Origin: Clitopilus passeckerianus
Lineage: Eukaryota > Basidiomycota > Agaricomycetes > Agaricales > Entolomataceae
NCBI GenBank assembly: GCA_944990035.1
Contig: CALYLX010000120.1
Location: 124,001-188,000, forward strand
Length of the DNA: 64,000 nucleotides
Direction of reading: 5' to 3'
The position numbers were made by a program, and so were the translations under genes. The notes under the pieces are model-generated. The model had not been told where the DNA came from and ran no database searches. It saw only the letters and a program-made list of their open reading frames with translations. Within the stretch, counting starts at the first letter, position 1. The number at the start of each line of letters is the position of its first letter. Shown here one piece after another: positions 1-12,200 of the stretch.

Positions 1-616
1 GGTAATATCTTGAAGAACTCTAGCAGCTTGGACAGCTGTAGAAATCTTGCCCATGCACATATTGAGTTTTGTGTATTTGATGTTGGCAGGCGTAAGCTTG
101 GGGGACGGCCACCAGATGACTTGGGAAGGTGAGAACAGTGCTTATCACGTATTCTGCTAATAGAAGCAAGGCCAATACCAGTCTTTTTATGAATATGAGT
201 GGCAGAGAAGCCAGTATGAAGCAGTTCAATGACATGGGTAGTTTGAGCCTTGGTGAGAGCATGCATGATGGGTTGGGGGCAAAGCAGCACTTGGGTCAGC
301 TGTATATATAGTGTACTGACACTCTAGTCACATGACCTTGTTGACTACTATCAACAAACTCGAGTATCATGTGACTTATCACATGATTACTAGATTCAAA
401 ACACCTAGCAACAAAACCCTTCCAATAGGTCACCACCTTGTACTGTGTGAAACACCTGCTAAAAGTGGAAGCACAGCCTCAGGGTTATGTCAGCATCAAG
501 CCAAGACATTGAACTATGATATATATTATTTTCAAGGTTTTGCATAATTTATTTCATTAGCTATTAACACATCTTTGGAAAAGTAGCAAACATTGGAAGG
601 GTTTTGTTGCCCACTG
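1..616 (-). mobile_element. Tc1/mariner-like element T1a, right part, cut by window start
   Basis: This is the 5' coding part and right terminal block of a Tc1-like element whose transposase runs on the minus strand. It is almost base-for-base the same as 28904-29515. The minus strand encodes the N-terminal helix-turn-helix region of the transposase, with the motif SSGGRPPKL, from about position 270 leftwards. The right end closes with the terminal inverted repeat finishing in CCCACTG, followed by TA at 617-618. The next bases are LINE-A ORF1 sequence, so the element sits at a TA inside that LINE. A one-base difference near position 105 (GGGGGACGG against GGGAGGACGG in the sister copy) breaks the reading frame. 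The left half lies outside the window. Confidence 0.85.
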
Positions 617-1153
617 TATGTGCGTGGTCTTTTTCGACTTCTGGGATTCTAGGTCTGGTACTGCCCTCAAGTCCATCACCAATAAGAAGGTGTCCATTGG
701 TGGACGCCTGTGCAATATCTCCCCTGCCAGTGTACACGCCGGCGTCCCTCAGTGTCAGCGCTGTTGGGCTTGGGGACACCCAACTGCGTCCTGTAGACAG
801 CAGTACAACTCCTGCGCTCACTGTGGCTATGGCCATGACATGCAGAATCATCGCAAGCTCTCCCACTGCTGTTGGGAGAAGCCTGACGCGAATCCCCGGT
901 ACCTGCCACTCCTGATGGTGAACTGTGCCCCCACGCACCCAGGTGCATCAACTACGGCAAGGTGCACACAGCGGATTCGTCCAAGTGCGCCTTCTCTCGT
1001 CACCAATTTGACGCTGGCTGGATCCAGCGCCGGTATGAAGTCAACGATGCGGTACGCTTTTCTGTTAGAGCGCCGCAAAGTTATGCTAACGTCCAACCAC
1101 CCAGGAGGAGACCGATTCTGACGGCTCTGGGTGATCGTACTGCTCACGTTTAA
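617..1153 (+). pseudogene. LINE-A ORF1 3' fragment (CCHC nucleocapsid-like)
   Basis: This is the C-terminal third of the LINE ORF1 protein. It begins at MCVVFFDFWDSRSG and carries the zinc knuckle CQRCWAWGHPTASC (CX2CX4HX4C) and a second cysteine cluster CAHCGYGHD. Near position 895 one base is missing relative to the copy at 6712-13626 (AATCCCCGG against AATCCTCCGG). The downstream reading therefore continues in another frame, at 962-1153. In this family ORF1 is expected to bind the element RNA in a ribonucleoprotein. This copy is non-functional, being N-terminally cut by the T1a insertion and frameshifted. Confidence 0.85.
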
Positions 1154-1161
1154 ATTACTTT

Positions 1162-4100
1162 ATGCGTCACAAATATGTATCTATGCTTCGCTTCTACTCA
1201 CAGAATGTGAATAGAAATCATGATCTAGTGTCATCTCTCCTGGAAGAGCGTAAGAACGATTTTGACGTGCTTCTGTTGCAAGAGCCTCCCTGGAGGCTTA
1301 TACGCCGCACTGTGTCCACTACCAACCCGGAAGGGGAGGCAGTGATTGGTGCTCCCACTCACCCAGACTGGCTAGTCATGTTTAGACACCCAGCATCTGA
1401 GACTGACCGCCCACACGTTATGACGTTTGTGCATAGGCGTCTTGCAGGCATGCGGCCTGCATTTCGCACTGACCTCGCCAACCACAATGATGTGGTGGTC
1501 ACAACACTGTATGGGAGCGCTGGTGCTCAAATACACTTCGCTAATGTCTACTCTGACCCAGGGGATGGTACTGCCATTCGCTGGTTGTGTGACAATGCCC
1601 CACGTCTCCCAAGCATGCTCTGCGTGGCAGGGGACTTCAACTGCAAGTCGTCAGTCTGGGACCCAGACTACAACTCTACAAATCATGTTGCAACTGAACT
1701 ATGCGATGTTGCGCTTGACCTGGGTTTGGAGGCTAGCGTACTACCAGTACGCACTCCTACTCACTTCCCGCATGCTGTCAGCCTTAGGCCGTCAGTCATT
1801 GATCTATTCTTCCTCCCTGTGGGTCGCACTGCAGGGACTTCACACAGCGTGGTCACAGAGTGGAAAGGACCCTCTGACCACGCTCCTCTGACCGTCACGC
1901 TCCCCATCCAGCCTGTGCAGCTGGCTGCTGAGCGCGTCACTCTGCCAAGGGGCAGCGAGCAAGAGGAAGAGTTTCTAAAGGAGCTGTCCTCTTCTTTGCG
2001 AGCACCGGACACATCTGGTCTCACAACAGCAGAAGCAATTGCAACTCCTTTGCGTCGTACCTCATGGGGAGACACACATCCTACAGCTGGAACGGCAAAG
2101 AGTCCAGCAAGTACTCTGCAGACGTTGGCGTTGGTCAGGGATCTGCTTTATCCCCTCTTCTCTCTGCGCTCTATTTGGTGCCAGTGATGAGACTCTTTGA
2201 GCGTAGGATTCCACCTGCTGCTACTACACTCATGTCGTATGTGGATGATGGTTCGCTCATCGTCCAGTCGCCATCCTTTGGGGAGAACATCACCCTACTC
2301 CAACAAGCGTATGCCGTCATTACGGAGCTTGTTACTGCACTCGGCCTTGTCTTGGAACACGATAAGACAGAGGTCTTCCACTTCTCTCGCAAGCACAACG
2401 ATGTCAATCCTGCCATTGACTTGGGCTTCGCTCCACACACTGGCAACTCACCACTCCAACCCAAGAGCGTTTGGCGCTACTTGGGCTTCTACTTTGACCG
2501 GACGCTATCCTTCAGCCACTATGTCAAGTATTACTCTACCAAGGCCCTGACCACTGTCAAGGCAATGATCATGCTTGGTAACTCATCAAGGGGTATCACC
2601 CCTATGCAGAAGCGGCTGCTCTACCGTGCATGCGTCCTTCCGGTCGCTACGTATGGTGTGGGCCTCTGGTTCTACAAAGGTGCTAGGTGCAAGACTGCCA
2701 TGTTGCACTTGCGCACCATGCAACACAAGGCTGCTAGGTGAATAACCGGCGCCTTTCGCACATCGCCGGGTGGGGGGACCGAGTCTATTGCTGGTCTCCC
2801 TCCCATTCATCTGCACATCAGGAAACTGGTTGAACGTGGCCAGGCGCGTATTGGCACCCTGATTGGCAACCACCCTACGCTGTCGCTCATTAGTGACAAG
2901 CACCAGCTGTATGAAGGGACAATGCGTCTCCCTTCGTCTCTCTCCAACTTGTCGCCACGCGCGCGCGGCAACTTGCTCTCTACGGTTGTGGATTCTGATG
3001 CACATGCTGTGCGCGTCTCTGAGCCTCTCAACCCTGTCCATGGAGAAGCAGTCCCAGGCCATCGCCTGTTGGATACGCACTCTGGAAGGGTTACATTTGA
3101 CACCCTCATTGCAGCGTCTAAGGATGCCCTTGATTCTCGTCACATCCACTTGGATGTGATTCGCGCTGATGCAGATCTGTCTGACACTACAGTGTTGGTG
3201 GCGGCTGACGCGTCTGTTCCCAAAAGCAGGAAGCACCAAGCGGTTGCTGCCTGCTCCCTCCTTCATGGCACCTTTGGGCCAGAAGAGTACACTATGGCAT
3301 CAGGCAGAGTCCTTTCTGATGATGCCAAACTCGCAGCCATTGACTTGTCTATAAGCAAGGCTATCCTGCGCAACAACTGCCTCAAGATAGTTGTGCTCTC
3401 AGACTCGACTAAAGCCATCCGTCTGGCTTTGGACCCGTCTCTCCACTCTGGGCAAAGACACTCGCTGTCTATCTGCTCCAAACTACGTGCTTGGTTCTCG
3501 GGCGACGCTGACAGACGCGTCCACTTTGTCCATGTCCCTTCAAGACTCAATTGGGACATACACCACCGTGCTCACTTGGCGGCCACTGGCTTGCAGGTGG
3601 GTGCTGGTAACAGACCCCGGACATCCCTTGGGTATGCCCGGAAATGCGCTGTGAATAGAATGCTGCATGAGTGGACTTGTCTACTGCAACAGCCTTCTTA
3701 CTCTGGCAACAACTTCTTGCGCCTTATGCACAAAGGTGCTTCCCTAAGGCCCACTCACCTCAAAGGTGGGCCTTGGCTACGTCATGTTGGTTCTTCCAAT
3801 ACGCACACTGCGTGCCTTGCACGCGCAGTCTTGGGTCATGCACCCATTGGTGAATTCCGTGCACGCTTCAACCTGGATGGGGAGACAGCGTGTGCATGCG
3901 ACTGGCGCATACTGGAAACGAGGGGACACATCCTTCACCAGTGCGCGCACTTCCAACGACGGCCCAACCAGCGCTTGCGCCGGGAGCTGTCGTCTTTCTT
4001 GTTCTTCCTTGAGAACAACCCTGCCACTTTTGCGTTTCCTTCGCAACAGTCTCCACCGCCGTTTCCCAAAGCCAGGAAAACACGGCGACGTGGGCCGCCT

Positions 4101-4280
4101 GATAAGGCCCCCACACAGCCCCGCAATGCCCTCCCCGCTGCGGGGGGCCACCGCCGACGAATGCATGTAACAGGCACCACTGCACCTCCGCGCCCAGACG
4201 ACCTTGTCTGGGTGCCGGGTGCACATCAATTTGTTCGCAGAGAACAGGCCGAAGCGTCTGGCATGGCTTTCCATGCATAG
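1162..4280 (+). pseudogene. LINE-A ORF2 with internal deletion and nonsense codon
   Basis: The ORF starts with ATG at 1162, eight bases after the ORF1 stop. The EN domain is present: LLQEPPW near residue 37, AGDFNCKSSVW near residue 155 and GPSDHAPL near residue 240. At about 2041 the sequence jumps from the end of the EN domain to the middle of the RT with a frame change, so 2064-2741 reads the RT palm with the catalytic box SYVDDGSL. A TGA at 2739-2741 replaces the tryptophan codon (AGGTGGAT in other copies). The remaining 2922-4280 gives RNase H (AADAS, LSDSTK) and the terminal zinc motif CACDWRILETRGHILHQC. Three separate defects make this a dead copy. Confidence 0.9.
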
Positions 4281-4578
4281 GTGTCAGTGCTCCATTCTTC
4301 ATATAGCGGCGAGCCTGGCCCCCAGGGTTCTTGCTGCTTCTGCGGGATGTTGCGCGCTACCATACTCGTTGAGAGATTTATCCTTGGGGGCCACCCTGAC
4401 TTGCTCTTTGGTGCACCTCGTATTCAGTGTAGTTCACTCGACGAACACGGTTTTACTTACGTTAGTATACAATGCATGTATTTAGGTACTTGTGACCGGA
4501 CTGCTATCGGGCGCCGGAATATAAATTGTCAGACACCCCCTCTGGGGGCGTAGGGCTTTGAACAAAAAAAAAAAAAAA

Positions 4579-4737
4579 GCTTCATTTACGTGCGCAGAGG
4601 CACTGGCAGGGATGCCATCCCTGCGCCTCTCCCCATTCCGCCTGAGCAGGCTGTTTCTACTCTCAACCTCCGGCTGTCTGCTGGAGGTTCTCGCAACAAC
4701 GCCATCCATGCTGAAGTAGGCAGGGGTGACGCTATCA
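4579..4737 (+). repeat. LINE-A ORF1 fragment (A2) trapped between two LINEs
   Basis: About 160 bp encode the ORF1 stretch VRRGTGRDAIPAPLPIPPEQ and onwards to GRGDAII, in plus orientation. The fragment matches the complement of 15750-15900 closely. It lies between the poly(A) of A1 (plus) and the poly(T) of A3 (minus), so two LINEs meet tail-to-tail on either side of a small piece of a third. The rest of this ORF1 is not seen in the window. Confidence 0.85.
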
Positions 4738-5034
4738 TTTTTTTTTTTTTGATCAAAGCCCTACGCCCCCGGAGGGGGCGTCTGACAATTTATATTCCGG
4801 CGCCCGATCGCAGTCCGGTCGCAAGTAACTAAATACATGCATTGTATACTAACGTAAGTAAAAACCGTGTTCGTCGAGTGAACTACACTGAATACAAGGT
4901 GCACCAAAGAGCAAGCTAGGGTGGCCCCCGAGGATAAATCTATCAATGAGTATGGTAGCGCGCAACATCCCGCAGAAGCAGCAAGAACCCTGGGAGCCAG
5001 GCTCGCCGCTATATGAAGGATGGAGCACTGACAC

Positions 5035-6711
5035 CTATGCATGGAAAGCCATGCCAGACGCTTCGGCTTGTTCTCTGCGAACAAATTGGTGCGCACCTGG
5101 CACCCAGACAAGGTCGTCTGGGCGCGGGGGTGCAGTGGAGCCTGTTACAGGCATTTGTCGGCGATGGCCCCCCGCAGCGGGGAGGGCATTGCGGAGGCGT
5201 GTGGGGGCCTTGTCAGGTGGCCCACGTCGCCGTGTCTTCCTGGCTTTGGGAAACGGCGGTGGAGGCTGTTGCGAAGGAAACGCAAAAGTGGCAGGGTTGT
5301 TCTCAAGGAAGAACAAGAAGGACGACAGCTCCCGGCGCAAGCGCTGGTTGGGCCGTCGATGGAAGTGCGCGCACTGGTGAAGGATGTGTCCCCTCGTTTC
5401 CAGAATGCGCCAGTTGCATGCACACACTGTCTCCCCACCCAGGTTGAAGCGTGCGCGGAATTCGCCAATGGGTGCATGACCCAGAACTGCGCATGTAAGG
5501 CGTGCGGTATGCGCATTGGAAGAACCAACGCGACGTAGCCAAGGTCCACCTTTAATGTGTGTGGGCCTTAGGGAGGCACCCTTGTGTGTAAGGCGCAAGT
5601 AGTTGTTGCCAGAGTAAGAAGGCTGCTGCAGTAGACAAGTCCACTCATGCAGCATTCTATCCACAGCGCGTTTCCGGGCATACTCAAGGGATGTCCGGGG
5701 TTGGTTGCCAGCACCCACCCGCAAGCCAGTGGCTGCCAAGTGGGCACGGTGGTGGATGTCCCAGTTGAGTCTTGAAGGGACATGAACAAAGTGGACCCGC
5801 CTGTCAGCGTTGCCCAAGAACCAAGCACGTAGTTTGGAGCAGATGGACAGCGAGTGTCCTTGCCCAGAGTGGAGAGACGGGTCCAGAGCCAGACGGATGG
5901 CTTTAGTCGAGTCTGAGAGCACAACTATTTTGACACAGTTGTTGCGCAGAACAGCCTTGCTTATAGACAAGTCAATGGCTGCGAGTTCGGCATCATCAGA
6001 GAGGACTCTGCCTGATGCCATAGTGTATTCTTCTGGGCCAAAGGCGCCATGAAGGAGGGAGCAGGCAGCAACCGCTTGGTGCTTCCTGCTTTTGGGAACA
6101 GACGCATCAGCTGCCACCAACACTGTAGTGTCAGACAGATCTGCATCAGCGCGAATCACATCCAAATGGGTGCGACGAGAGTCAAGGGCATCCTTAGACG
6201 CCGCAATGAGGGTGTCAAATGTAACCCTGCCAGAGTGCGTATCCAACAGGCGAAGGCCTGGGACTGCTTCTCCATGGACAGGGTTGAGAGGCTCAGAGAC
6301 GCGCACAGCATGTGCATCAGAATCCACAACCGTAGAGAGCAAGTTGCCGCGCGTGGCGACAAGTTGGAGAGAGACGAAGGGAGACGCATTGTCCCTTCAT
6401 ACAGCTGGTGCTTGTCACTAATGAGCAACAGCGTAGGGTGGTTGCCAATCAGGGTGCCAATATGCGCCTGGCCACGTTCAACCAGTTTCCTGATGTGCAG
6501 ATGAATGGGAGGGAGGCCAGCAATAGACTCGGTCCCCCCACCCGGCGACGTGCGAAAGGCACCGGTTATCCACCTGGCAGCCTTGTGTTGCATGGCGCGC
6601 AAGTGCGACATAGCAGTCTTGCACCTAGCACCTTTGTAGAACCAGAGGCCCACACCATACGTAGCGACCGGGAGGACGCATGCACGGTAGAGCAGCCGCT
6701 TCTGCATAGGG
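5035..6711 (-). pseudogene. LINE-A ORF2 C-terminal part (RNase H, zinc motif), frameshifted
   Basis: Read on the minus strand, this encodes the RT C-terminus, RNase H (AADAS, then DAELAAID, then LSDSTK as the acidic active-site positions) and the terminal CAC...ETRGHILHQC motif. The reading frame breaks near 6350. There the alternating CG tract in CCACGCGCGG is four bases shorter than in the inverted partner copy near 17655 (CCACGCGCGCGCGG). That is a slippage-type deletion. Apart from this, 5500-6711 looks the same as the partner at 17288-18500. Confidence 0.85.
6698..6711 (+). repeat. Target-site duplication of LINE copy A4, left
   Basis: GCTTCTGCATAGGG stands immediately before the 5' end of A4 and again at 13627-13640 immediately after its poly(A). 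In an uninterrupted LINE-A the sequence reads continuously through this point, as the codons around PMQKR, so this is a true 14-bp duplication. Confidence 0.88.
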
Positions 6712-6823
6712 CAAATCCTCTTTGATCTGTTACCACCACCATCACAGCCACAACAGCGACGCAAATTCGCCCTCAAGCACTTGCACACCGCTCGATTCAC
6801 CAGTTTTCGCGCCTGTCTGCACT

Positions 6824-9223
6824 ATGAGTAGTGTAGGTGGCACCCAGAAGAATACCCGGCCGCCGGACCCGCCTTCGACGCCCTCCACGCCACAGAGAGG
6901 CCATGGCAGCAGCTATGGCGCTTTTGATGGCGAAGAAACTCCCCAGGGACCCTCTGGCGCTCGAAACAAGCGTCCTACTCCAGCAATGGAGGAGGACGAA
7001 GGTCTTGAGTATGCTGAGAGCCCTGCTCCATCCGCCCCTTCCTCCCCTGAGCATAAGCGCAGGAAGGACGCCTCTGGTGCTGCTGTTGCGCAGCCCAAGT
7101 CTAGGACTGCCTCCAGGGCGACCTCTCCAACGCAGGAGAGAACTCCTGCGTTCCCAGGACACTCAGAGTTTGACTCTGTTGGCTTGCAGGTGCAGGCCAC
7201 AGAGGACGCGGTCGAGGAAGACATAGACGCGATCACGGACTCCCTTGTCACCTTCAAGGAGTGGCTCAACCGGGCCCCCTCTGCTGCCGGCGATGAGGAA
7301 CACTCTCGCACTCTTGCAGACTTGCTAGTGCATGTCTGCTCTCAAGCGACCTCTGTAGGTCTCCTCAAGTATCTCACTTCAAGTGCGGACTTCCTGCCTC
7401 AAATCCGACGTGTTAGGGACGCCTTGGACGCCTATATTCCCTCTCCCACTCCCCAGCAGCGCCCTGTGCGCACTGCTGCTCCCAAAGGTGCTGCAAGCGC
7501 GGCACCTGCTTCTTCCACTGCTGCTGCAGGTGGGCATGGTGTAGCACCGGCCTCCCCTGCTCCAGCAGTTCCCCCCACCTCCTCCAGCGCCTCCCAAGGC
7601 TCCAGGACCCAGGTTACCCCTCCCCGACCCACGGAACGCACTGCCACGGGTCACAAATCTCCGGCTCCCATGGAGGGACTGGAGTCCACAGTGACATCTC
7701 AGCAACCTGACAACCCGGTCCCTGGACCGACCCCAGGTGCTACTCCAGCCAAATCGCAACCAGGGCGGGTAAACCCCGGAAACTGGATGCAATGGCAGCG
7801 CCAGTTCGCTAGGCCCGCCCCACAGGCCCCTGCAACGCGCAGGGCACCTCATCCGCATGCTGTGCGTGCACCCAACCCTGCTAATGCGTCTCAGCAGCAG
7901 CAGCACTCTCCACAACCGCGCCAGCGCGCTCCCAGAGCGTCCTACGCGTCTGTCGCTTCGCAGCCGCCTAAGAGGCTTGCAAACGCCGCCTCTCGCTCCT
8001 TTGCAGAGGTATCAGCTGGCATGAGTGCGCAGCAATGCGCAGAACTTGCTGAACTCGCGCGCCATCTCCCAGGACTGTCCTGGGATGAGGTAGCGCAACT
8101 CAAGGACAACTCCAACGCCAATAAGCGCAAGGCAGCGTCCTCCCCACCTCCTACTGCTCCATCTCCTTCAAAGAAGAAGCAGAAGCTCAAATCCACGACG
8201 CGCGGCCCCTCACGCAAGCAGTGCTTCGTTTATGCCACCAGAGGCAGTGGAGACAATCTTGTCTCTGTTCCTCTTCCCATTTCGCCTGAACAGGCTGTCT
8301 CCACCCTCAACCTTCGCTTTGGCGCTGGTGGGTCTAAAAACCGTGCTATCCATGCTGAAATTGGCAGGGGCAACGCTATCATCGTCTACTTCGATGAGAC
8401 ACCCTCCCATAGTGACCTGGGCATCATCCGAGTTGCTGTGGAACGCGTCTGGTACCCTGTCACTGAAGGTGACAGCCCATCCCCCACTGTCCACGCTTCT
8501 GTGGAGGTCCCTACATCGCGTTCTTATGCACGCATCACGGGAGTGCCCTACTTCACCTTTGGATCGGTGGGCAGCACTCCTATCACTCCTGATGCCGTCT
8601 TAGCACTCTTGCGTCAAGATCCTGCTACTAGCGCGCTCCAGCTTGCTGGAATGCCTCGTGTGCACCGCAGATCACGAGGGCAAGATATGTGCGTCGTGTT
8701 TTTCGACTTCTGGGATACCAGGTCTGGCACCTCCCTCAAGGCCATCACACACAAGAAGATCTCGATTGGAGGTCGTCTGTGTCTCATCTCCCCTGCAAGC
8801 GTCCATGCTGGCGTTCCGCAGTGTCAACGCTGCTGGGCATGGGGTCATCCCACTGCCACCTGTAGGCAGCAGTTTAGCTCCTGTGCGCATTGCGGCTATG
8901 GCCATGATTCGCGCAACCATCGCAAGCTTGCCCACTGCTGCTGGGGCAAGCCTGACGCCAATCCTCCGGTGCCTGCCACTCCTGATGGCGCACCATGCCC
9001 GCATGCACCCAGGTGCATCAACTGTGGCAAGGAGCACGAGGCAGATTCGCCCAAGTGCCCTTTTGCAAGACATCGGTTTGATGCTGGCTGGATCCAGCGC
9101 CGATATGCTGTCAACGATGCGGTAGGCTTTTCCGTTAAAGCACCGCAGAGTTATACTGACGTACTACCACCCAGGAGGAGACCGATTCAGATTGGTCGGG
9201 GTGAACGCGCTGCCCGCACTTAG
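6824..9223 (+). CDS. LINE-A ORF1 protein, CCHC nucleic-acid binding
   Basis: This is a 799-residue protein. I chose ATG 6824 because it follows the 5' UTR shared with other copies; the frame is open further upstream but has no better start. Residues 1 to about 450 are low-complexity and rich in Pro, Ala, Ser and Gln, with a basic patch (KKKQKLKSTTRGPSRKQC) near residue 480. The conserved half follows: a folded segment around EQAVSTLNLRFG, then MCVVFFDFWDTRSG. After it come zinc knuckles CQRCWAWGHPTATC and CAHCGYGHD and a third cluster CINCGKEHEADSPKC. By analogy with other LINEs it should coat the element RNA and act as a chaperone during target-primed reverse transcription. That role is inferred from the family. 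Confidence 0.9.
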   Translation: MSSVGGTQKNTRPPDPPSTPSTPQRGHGSSYGAFDGEETPQGPSGARNKRPTPAMEEDEGLEYAESPAPSAPSSPEHKRRKDASGAAVAQPKSRTASRATSPTQERTPAFPGHSEFDSVGLQVQATEDAVEEDIDAITDSLVTFKEWLNRAPSAAGDEEHSRTLADLLVHVCSQATSVGLLKYLTSSADFLPQIRRVRDALDAYIPSPTPQQRPVRTAAPKGAASAAPASSTAAAGGHGVAPASPAPAVPPTSSSASQGSRTQVTPPRPTERTATGHKSPAPMEGLESTVTSQQPDNPVPGPTPGATPAKSQPGRVNPGNWMQWQRQFARPAPQAPATRRAPHPHAVRAPNPANASQQQQHSPQPRQRAPRASYASVASQPPKRLANAASRSFAEVSAGMSAQQCAELAELARHLPGLSWDEVAQLKDNSNANKRKAASSPPPTAPSPSKKKQKLKSTTRGPSRKQCFVYATRGSGDNLVSVPLPISPEQAVSTLNLRFGAGGSKNRAIHAEIGRGNAIIVYFDETPSHSDLGIIRVAVERVWYPVTEGDSPSPTVHASVEVPTSRSYARITGVPYFTFGSVGSTPITPDAVLALLRQDPATSALQLAGMPRVHRRSRGQDMCVVFFDFWDTRSGTSLKAITHKKISIGGRLCLISPASVHAGVPQCQRCWAWGHPTATCRQQFSSCAHCGYGHDSRNHRKLAHCCWGKPDANPPVPATPDGAPCPHAPRCINCGKEHEADSPKCPFARHRFDAGWIQRRYAVNDAVGFSVKAPQSYTDVLPPRRRPIQIGRGERAART

Positions 9224-9232
9224 TTGTACTTT

Positions 9233-12200
9233 ATGCGATACAACAATGTACATACTCTCCGCTTCTTTTCACAGAACGTGAATAGAAATTATGATCTGGT
9301 TGCTGCGCTACTAGAGGAACGTAAGAATGACTTTGATGTGATTCTGCTGCAAGAGCCTTCATGGCGGCTCATTCGACGCACTGTGTCCACTACCAATCCT
9401 GAGGGAGAGGCAGTGATTGGTGCACCCACTCACCCAGATTGGCTGGTCATGTTTAGGCGTCCAGCATCTGAGACAGACCGTCCGCGCGTTATGACATTCG
9501 TGCATAGGCGTCTTGCAGGCATGCGGCCCGCATTTCGCACTGATCTCGCCAACCACAACGATGTGTTGGTCACAACTCTGTATGGGAGCTCTGGCGCCCA
9601 AATACACTTTGCCAATGTCTACTCTAGTCCAGGGGATGGTACGGCCATCCGCTGGTTGTGTGACAATGCCCCACGTCTTCCTAGCATGCTCTGCATGGCA
9701 GGAGACTTTAACTGCAAGTCATCAGTCTGGGATCCGGACTATGACTCTACAAGCCATGTTGCAACTGAACTGTGTGATGTTGCGCTTGACCTGGGTTTGG
9801 AGGTCAGTGTTCTACCAGAACGCACTCCCACCCACTTCCCGCATGCTGGCAGCCTTAGGCCGTCAGTCATTGACCTATTTTTTCTCCCTGTGGGACGCAT
9901 CACAGGGACTTCACACAGCGTGGTCACAGAGTGGAAAGGACCCTCTGACCACGCACCTCTGACTGCCGCGCTCACCATCCAGCCCGTGCAGCTGGCTGCT
10001 GAGCGCATCACTCTGCCGAAAGGTAGTGAGCATGAGGAAGAGTTTCTTAAGGAACTGTCCTCTTCCTTGCAAGCGCTAGACACATCTGGCCTCACAACAG
10101 CAGAAGCAATTGAACGCTGCACCGGCGCCATTGCAACTGCTATCAAGCAGTCTTGGGACCACAACTCAAAGACTGCTCGCATCACCACCAGGTCAAAGTC
10201 CTGGTGGAACCCTGAGTGCTCTGAGGCTGTCAGAGTGTATCGCGCTTCTAAGGCGGTCGCTGATTACAAGGCGTTCCGCAGGACCACCAAGGTGGCCAAG
10301 CGCAAGTTCTTTGATAGTAGGATCCAGACGATTGCTACTACCAATAAGCGTCCATGGGATCTTATGCGTTGGGCCAAACAGCGCGAGCTCCCTACACATG
10401 AAGCGATCCGCCACAATGGTGAACCCTGCAATTCCCTTGAGTCGCTGTGGGCTGCTCTTGACTCAACATACAACTCGGCGTCTGATCGCCTGGTTGATTC
10501 CTTTGTGCTCGACGATGTGCCCCAGTCTCCTCCGCGTGAGTGGTGGGACTTTGGCGTCAATGAGCTAAGAGAAGAACTAGCAAAGTGCTCCAACACGTCT
10601 GCTCCTGGTCCTGATCACCTCACATGGTATCAGCTCAAATCCCTGGTTGCTGACAGCATCATTGCAACCAATTTCGTCGAGATTGCCAATGCTTGCCTTC
10701 GGGTTGGCCACTGGCCCTCTCATTTCAAAGAGTCACGTTCTGCCATTGTTCCCAAACCTGGCAAGCCGCACTATTCCACTCCAAAGATGTTCCGCCCTAT
10801 TGTGTTGCTCAACACGCTGGGGAAACTCTTTGAGAAGATGCTTGCAAACAGAATGCAGTTCGAAGCACAGAAATTCGGCGTATTTCACCCCAATCAGTTT
10901 GGAGGTGTGCGCCAACATTCGACTGAAGATGCGGGTGTCTACCTCACCCACATCGTCAAAGCCGGCTGGGCTCGAGGGTTGAAGACAAGCGTGGTCGCAT
11001 TTGACCTTGCTCAGTTCTTCCCCTCTCTCAACCATGACATGCTGCTACGCATATTGCGCAGACTGGGCTTTGCGCCAGAAGTCTGCAACTTCTTTGCGTC
11101 GTACCTCGTGGGGAGACACACATCCTACAGCTGGAACGGCAAAGAGTCCAGCAAGTACTCTGCAGACGTTGGCGTTGGTCAGGGATCTGCTTTATCCCCT
11201 CTTCTCTCTGCGCTCTATTTGGTGCCAGTGATGAGACTCTTTGAGCGTAGGATTCCACCTGCTGCTACTACACTCATGTCGTATGTGGATGATGGTTCGC
11301 TCATCGTCCAGTCGCCATCCTTTGGGGAGAACATCACCCTACTCCAACAAGCGTATGCCGTCATTACGGAGCTTGTTACTGCACTCGGCCTCGTCCTGGA
11401 ACATGATAAGACAGAGGTTTTCCACTTCTCTCGCAAGCACAACAATGTCAACCCTGCCATTGACTTGGGCTTTGCTCCACACACTGGCAACTCGCCACTC
11501 CAACCCAAGAGCGTTTGGCGCTACTTGGGCTTCTACTTTGACCGGTCGCTATCTTTTAGCCACCATGTCAAGTACTACTCTACCAAGGCTCTGACCACTG
11601 TCAAGGCAATGATCATGCTTGGTAACTCGTCAAGGGGTATCACCCCTATGCAGAAGCGGCTGCTCTACCGTGCATGCGTCCTCCCGGTCGCTACGTATGG
11701 TGTGGGCCTCTGGTTCTACAAAGGTGCTAGGTGCAAGACTGCTATGTCGCACTTGCGCGCCATGCAACACAAGGCTGCCAGGTGGATCACCGGTGCCTTT
11801 CGCACGTCGCCGGGTGGGGGGACCGAGTCAATTGCTGGTCTCCCTCCCATTCATTTGCACATCAGGAAACTGGTTGAACGTGGCCAGGCGCGTATTGGCA
11901 CCCTGGTTGGCAACCACCCCACGCTGTCGCTTATTAGCGACAAGCACCAGCTGTATGAAGGGACAATGCGTCTTCCTTCGTCTCTCTCCAACTTGTCGCG
12001 ACGCGTGCGCGGCAACTTGCTCTCTACGGTTGTGGATTCTGATGCACATGCTGTGCGCGTCTCTGAGCCTCTCAACCCTGTCCATGGAGAAGCAGTCCCA
12101 GGCCTTCGCTTGTTGGATACGCACTCTGGCAGGGTTACATTTGACACCCTCATTGCAGCGTCTAAGGATGCCCTTGACTCTCGTCGCACCCATTTGGATG

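Larger units (their letters stand above)
617..4578 (+). mobile_element. LINE-A copy A1, 5'-broken and internally deleted
   Basis: This is a Tad1-like non-LTR retrotransposon copy in plus orientation. It begins inside ORF1, at the TA where T1a is inserted, and ends with the family 3' end: the conserved tail GGCGCCGGAATATAAATTG, a GC-rich hairpin and poly(A) at 4564-4578. Compared with the full-length copy at 6712-13626 it lacks about 0.97 kb around position 2041. That removes the end of the EN-RT linker and the N-terminal half of the RT. The next base after the poly(A) is already another LINE-A ORF1 fragment, so this copy was inserted into an older LINE. Confidence 0.9.
4738..6711 (-). mobile_element. 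LINE-A copy A3, 3' half (minus)
   Basis: This minus-strand LINE-A starts at poly(T) 4738-4750 and reads through the family 3' hairpin, zinc motif, RNase H and the last part of the RT, up to the motif PMQKRLLYR near 6700. It ends abruptly at GCTTCTGCATAGGG (6698-6711), where copy A4 begins. The same 14 bases recur at 13627-13640, where minus-strand LINE sequence resumes upstream in the element. The simplest reading is that 4738-6711 and 13627-17287 are the two halves of one LINE split by A4. Confidence 0.8.
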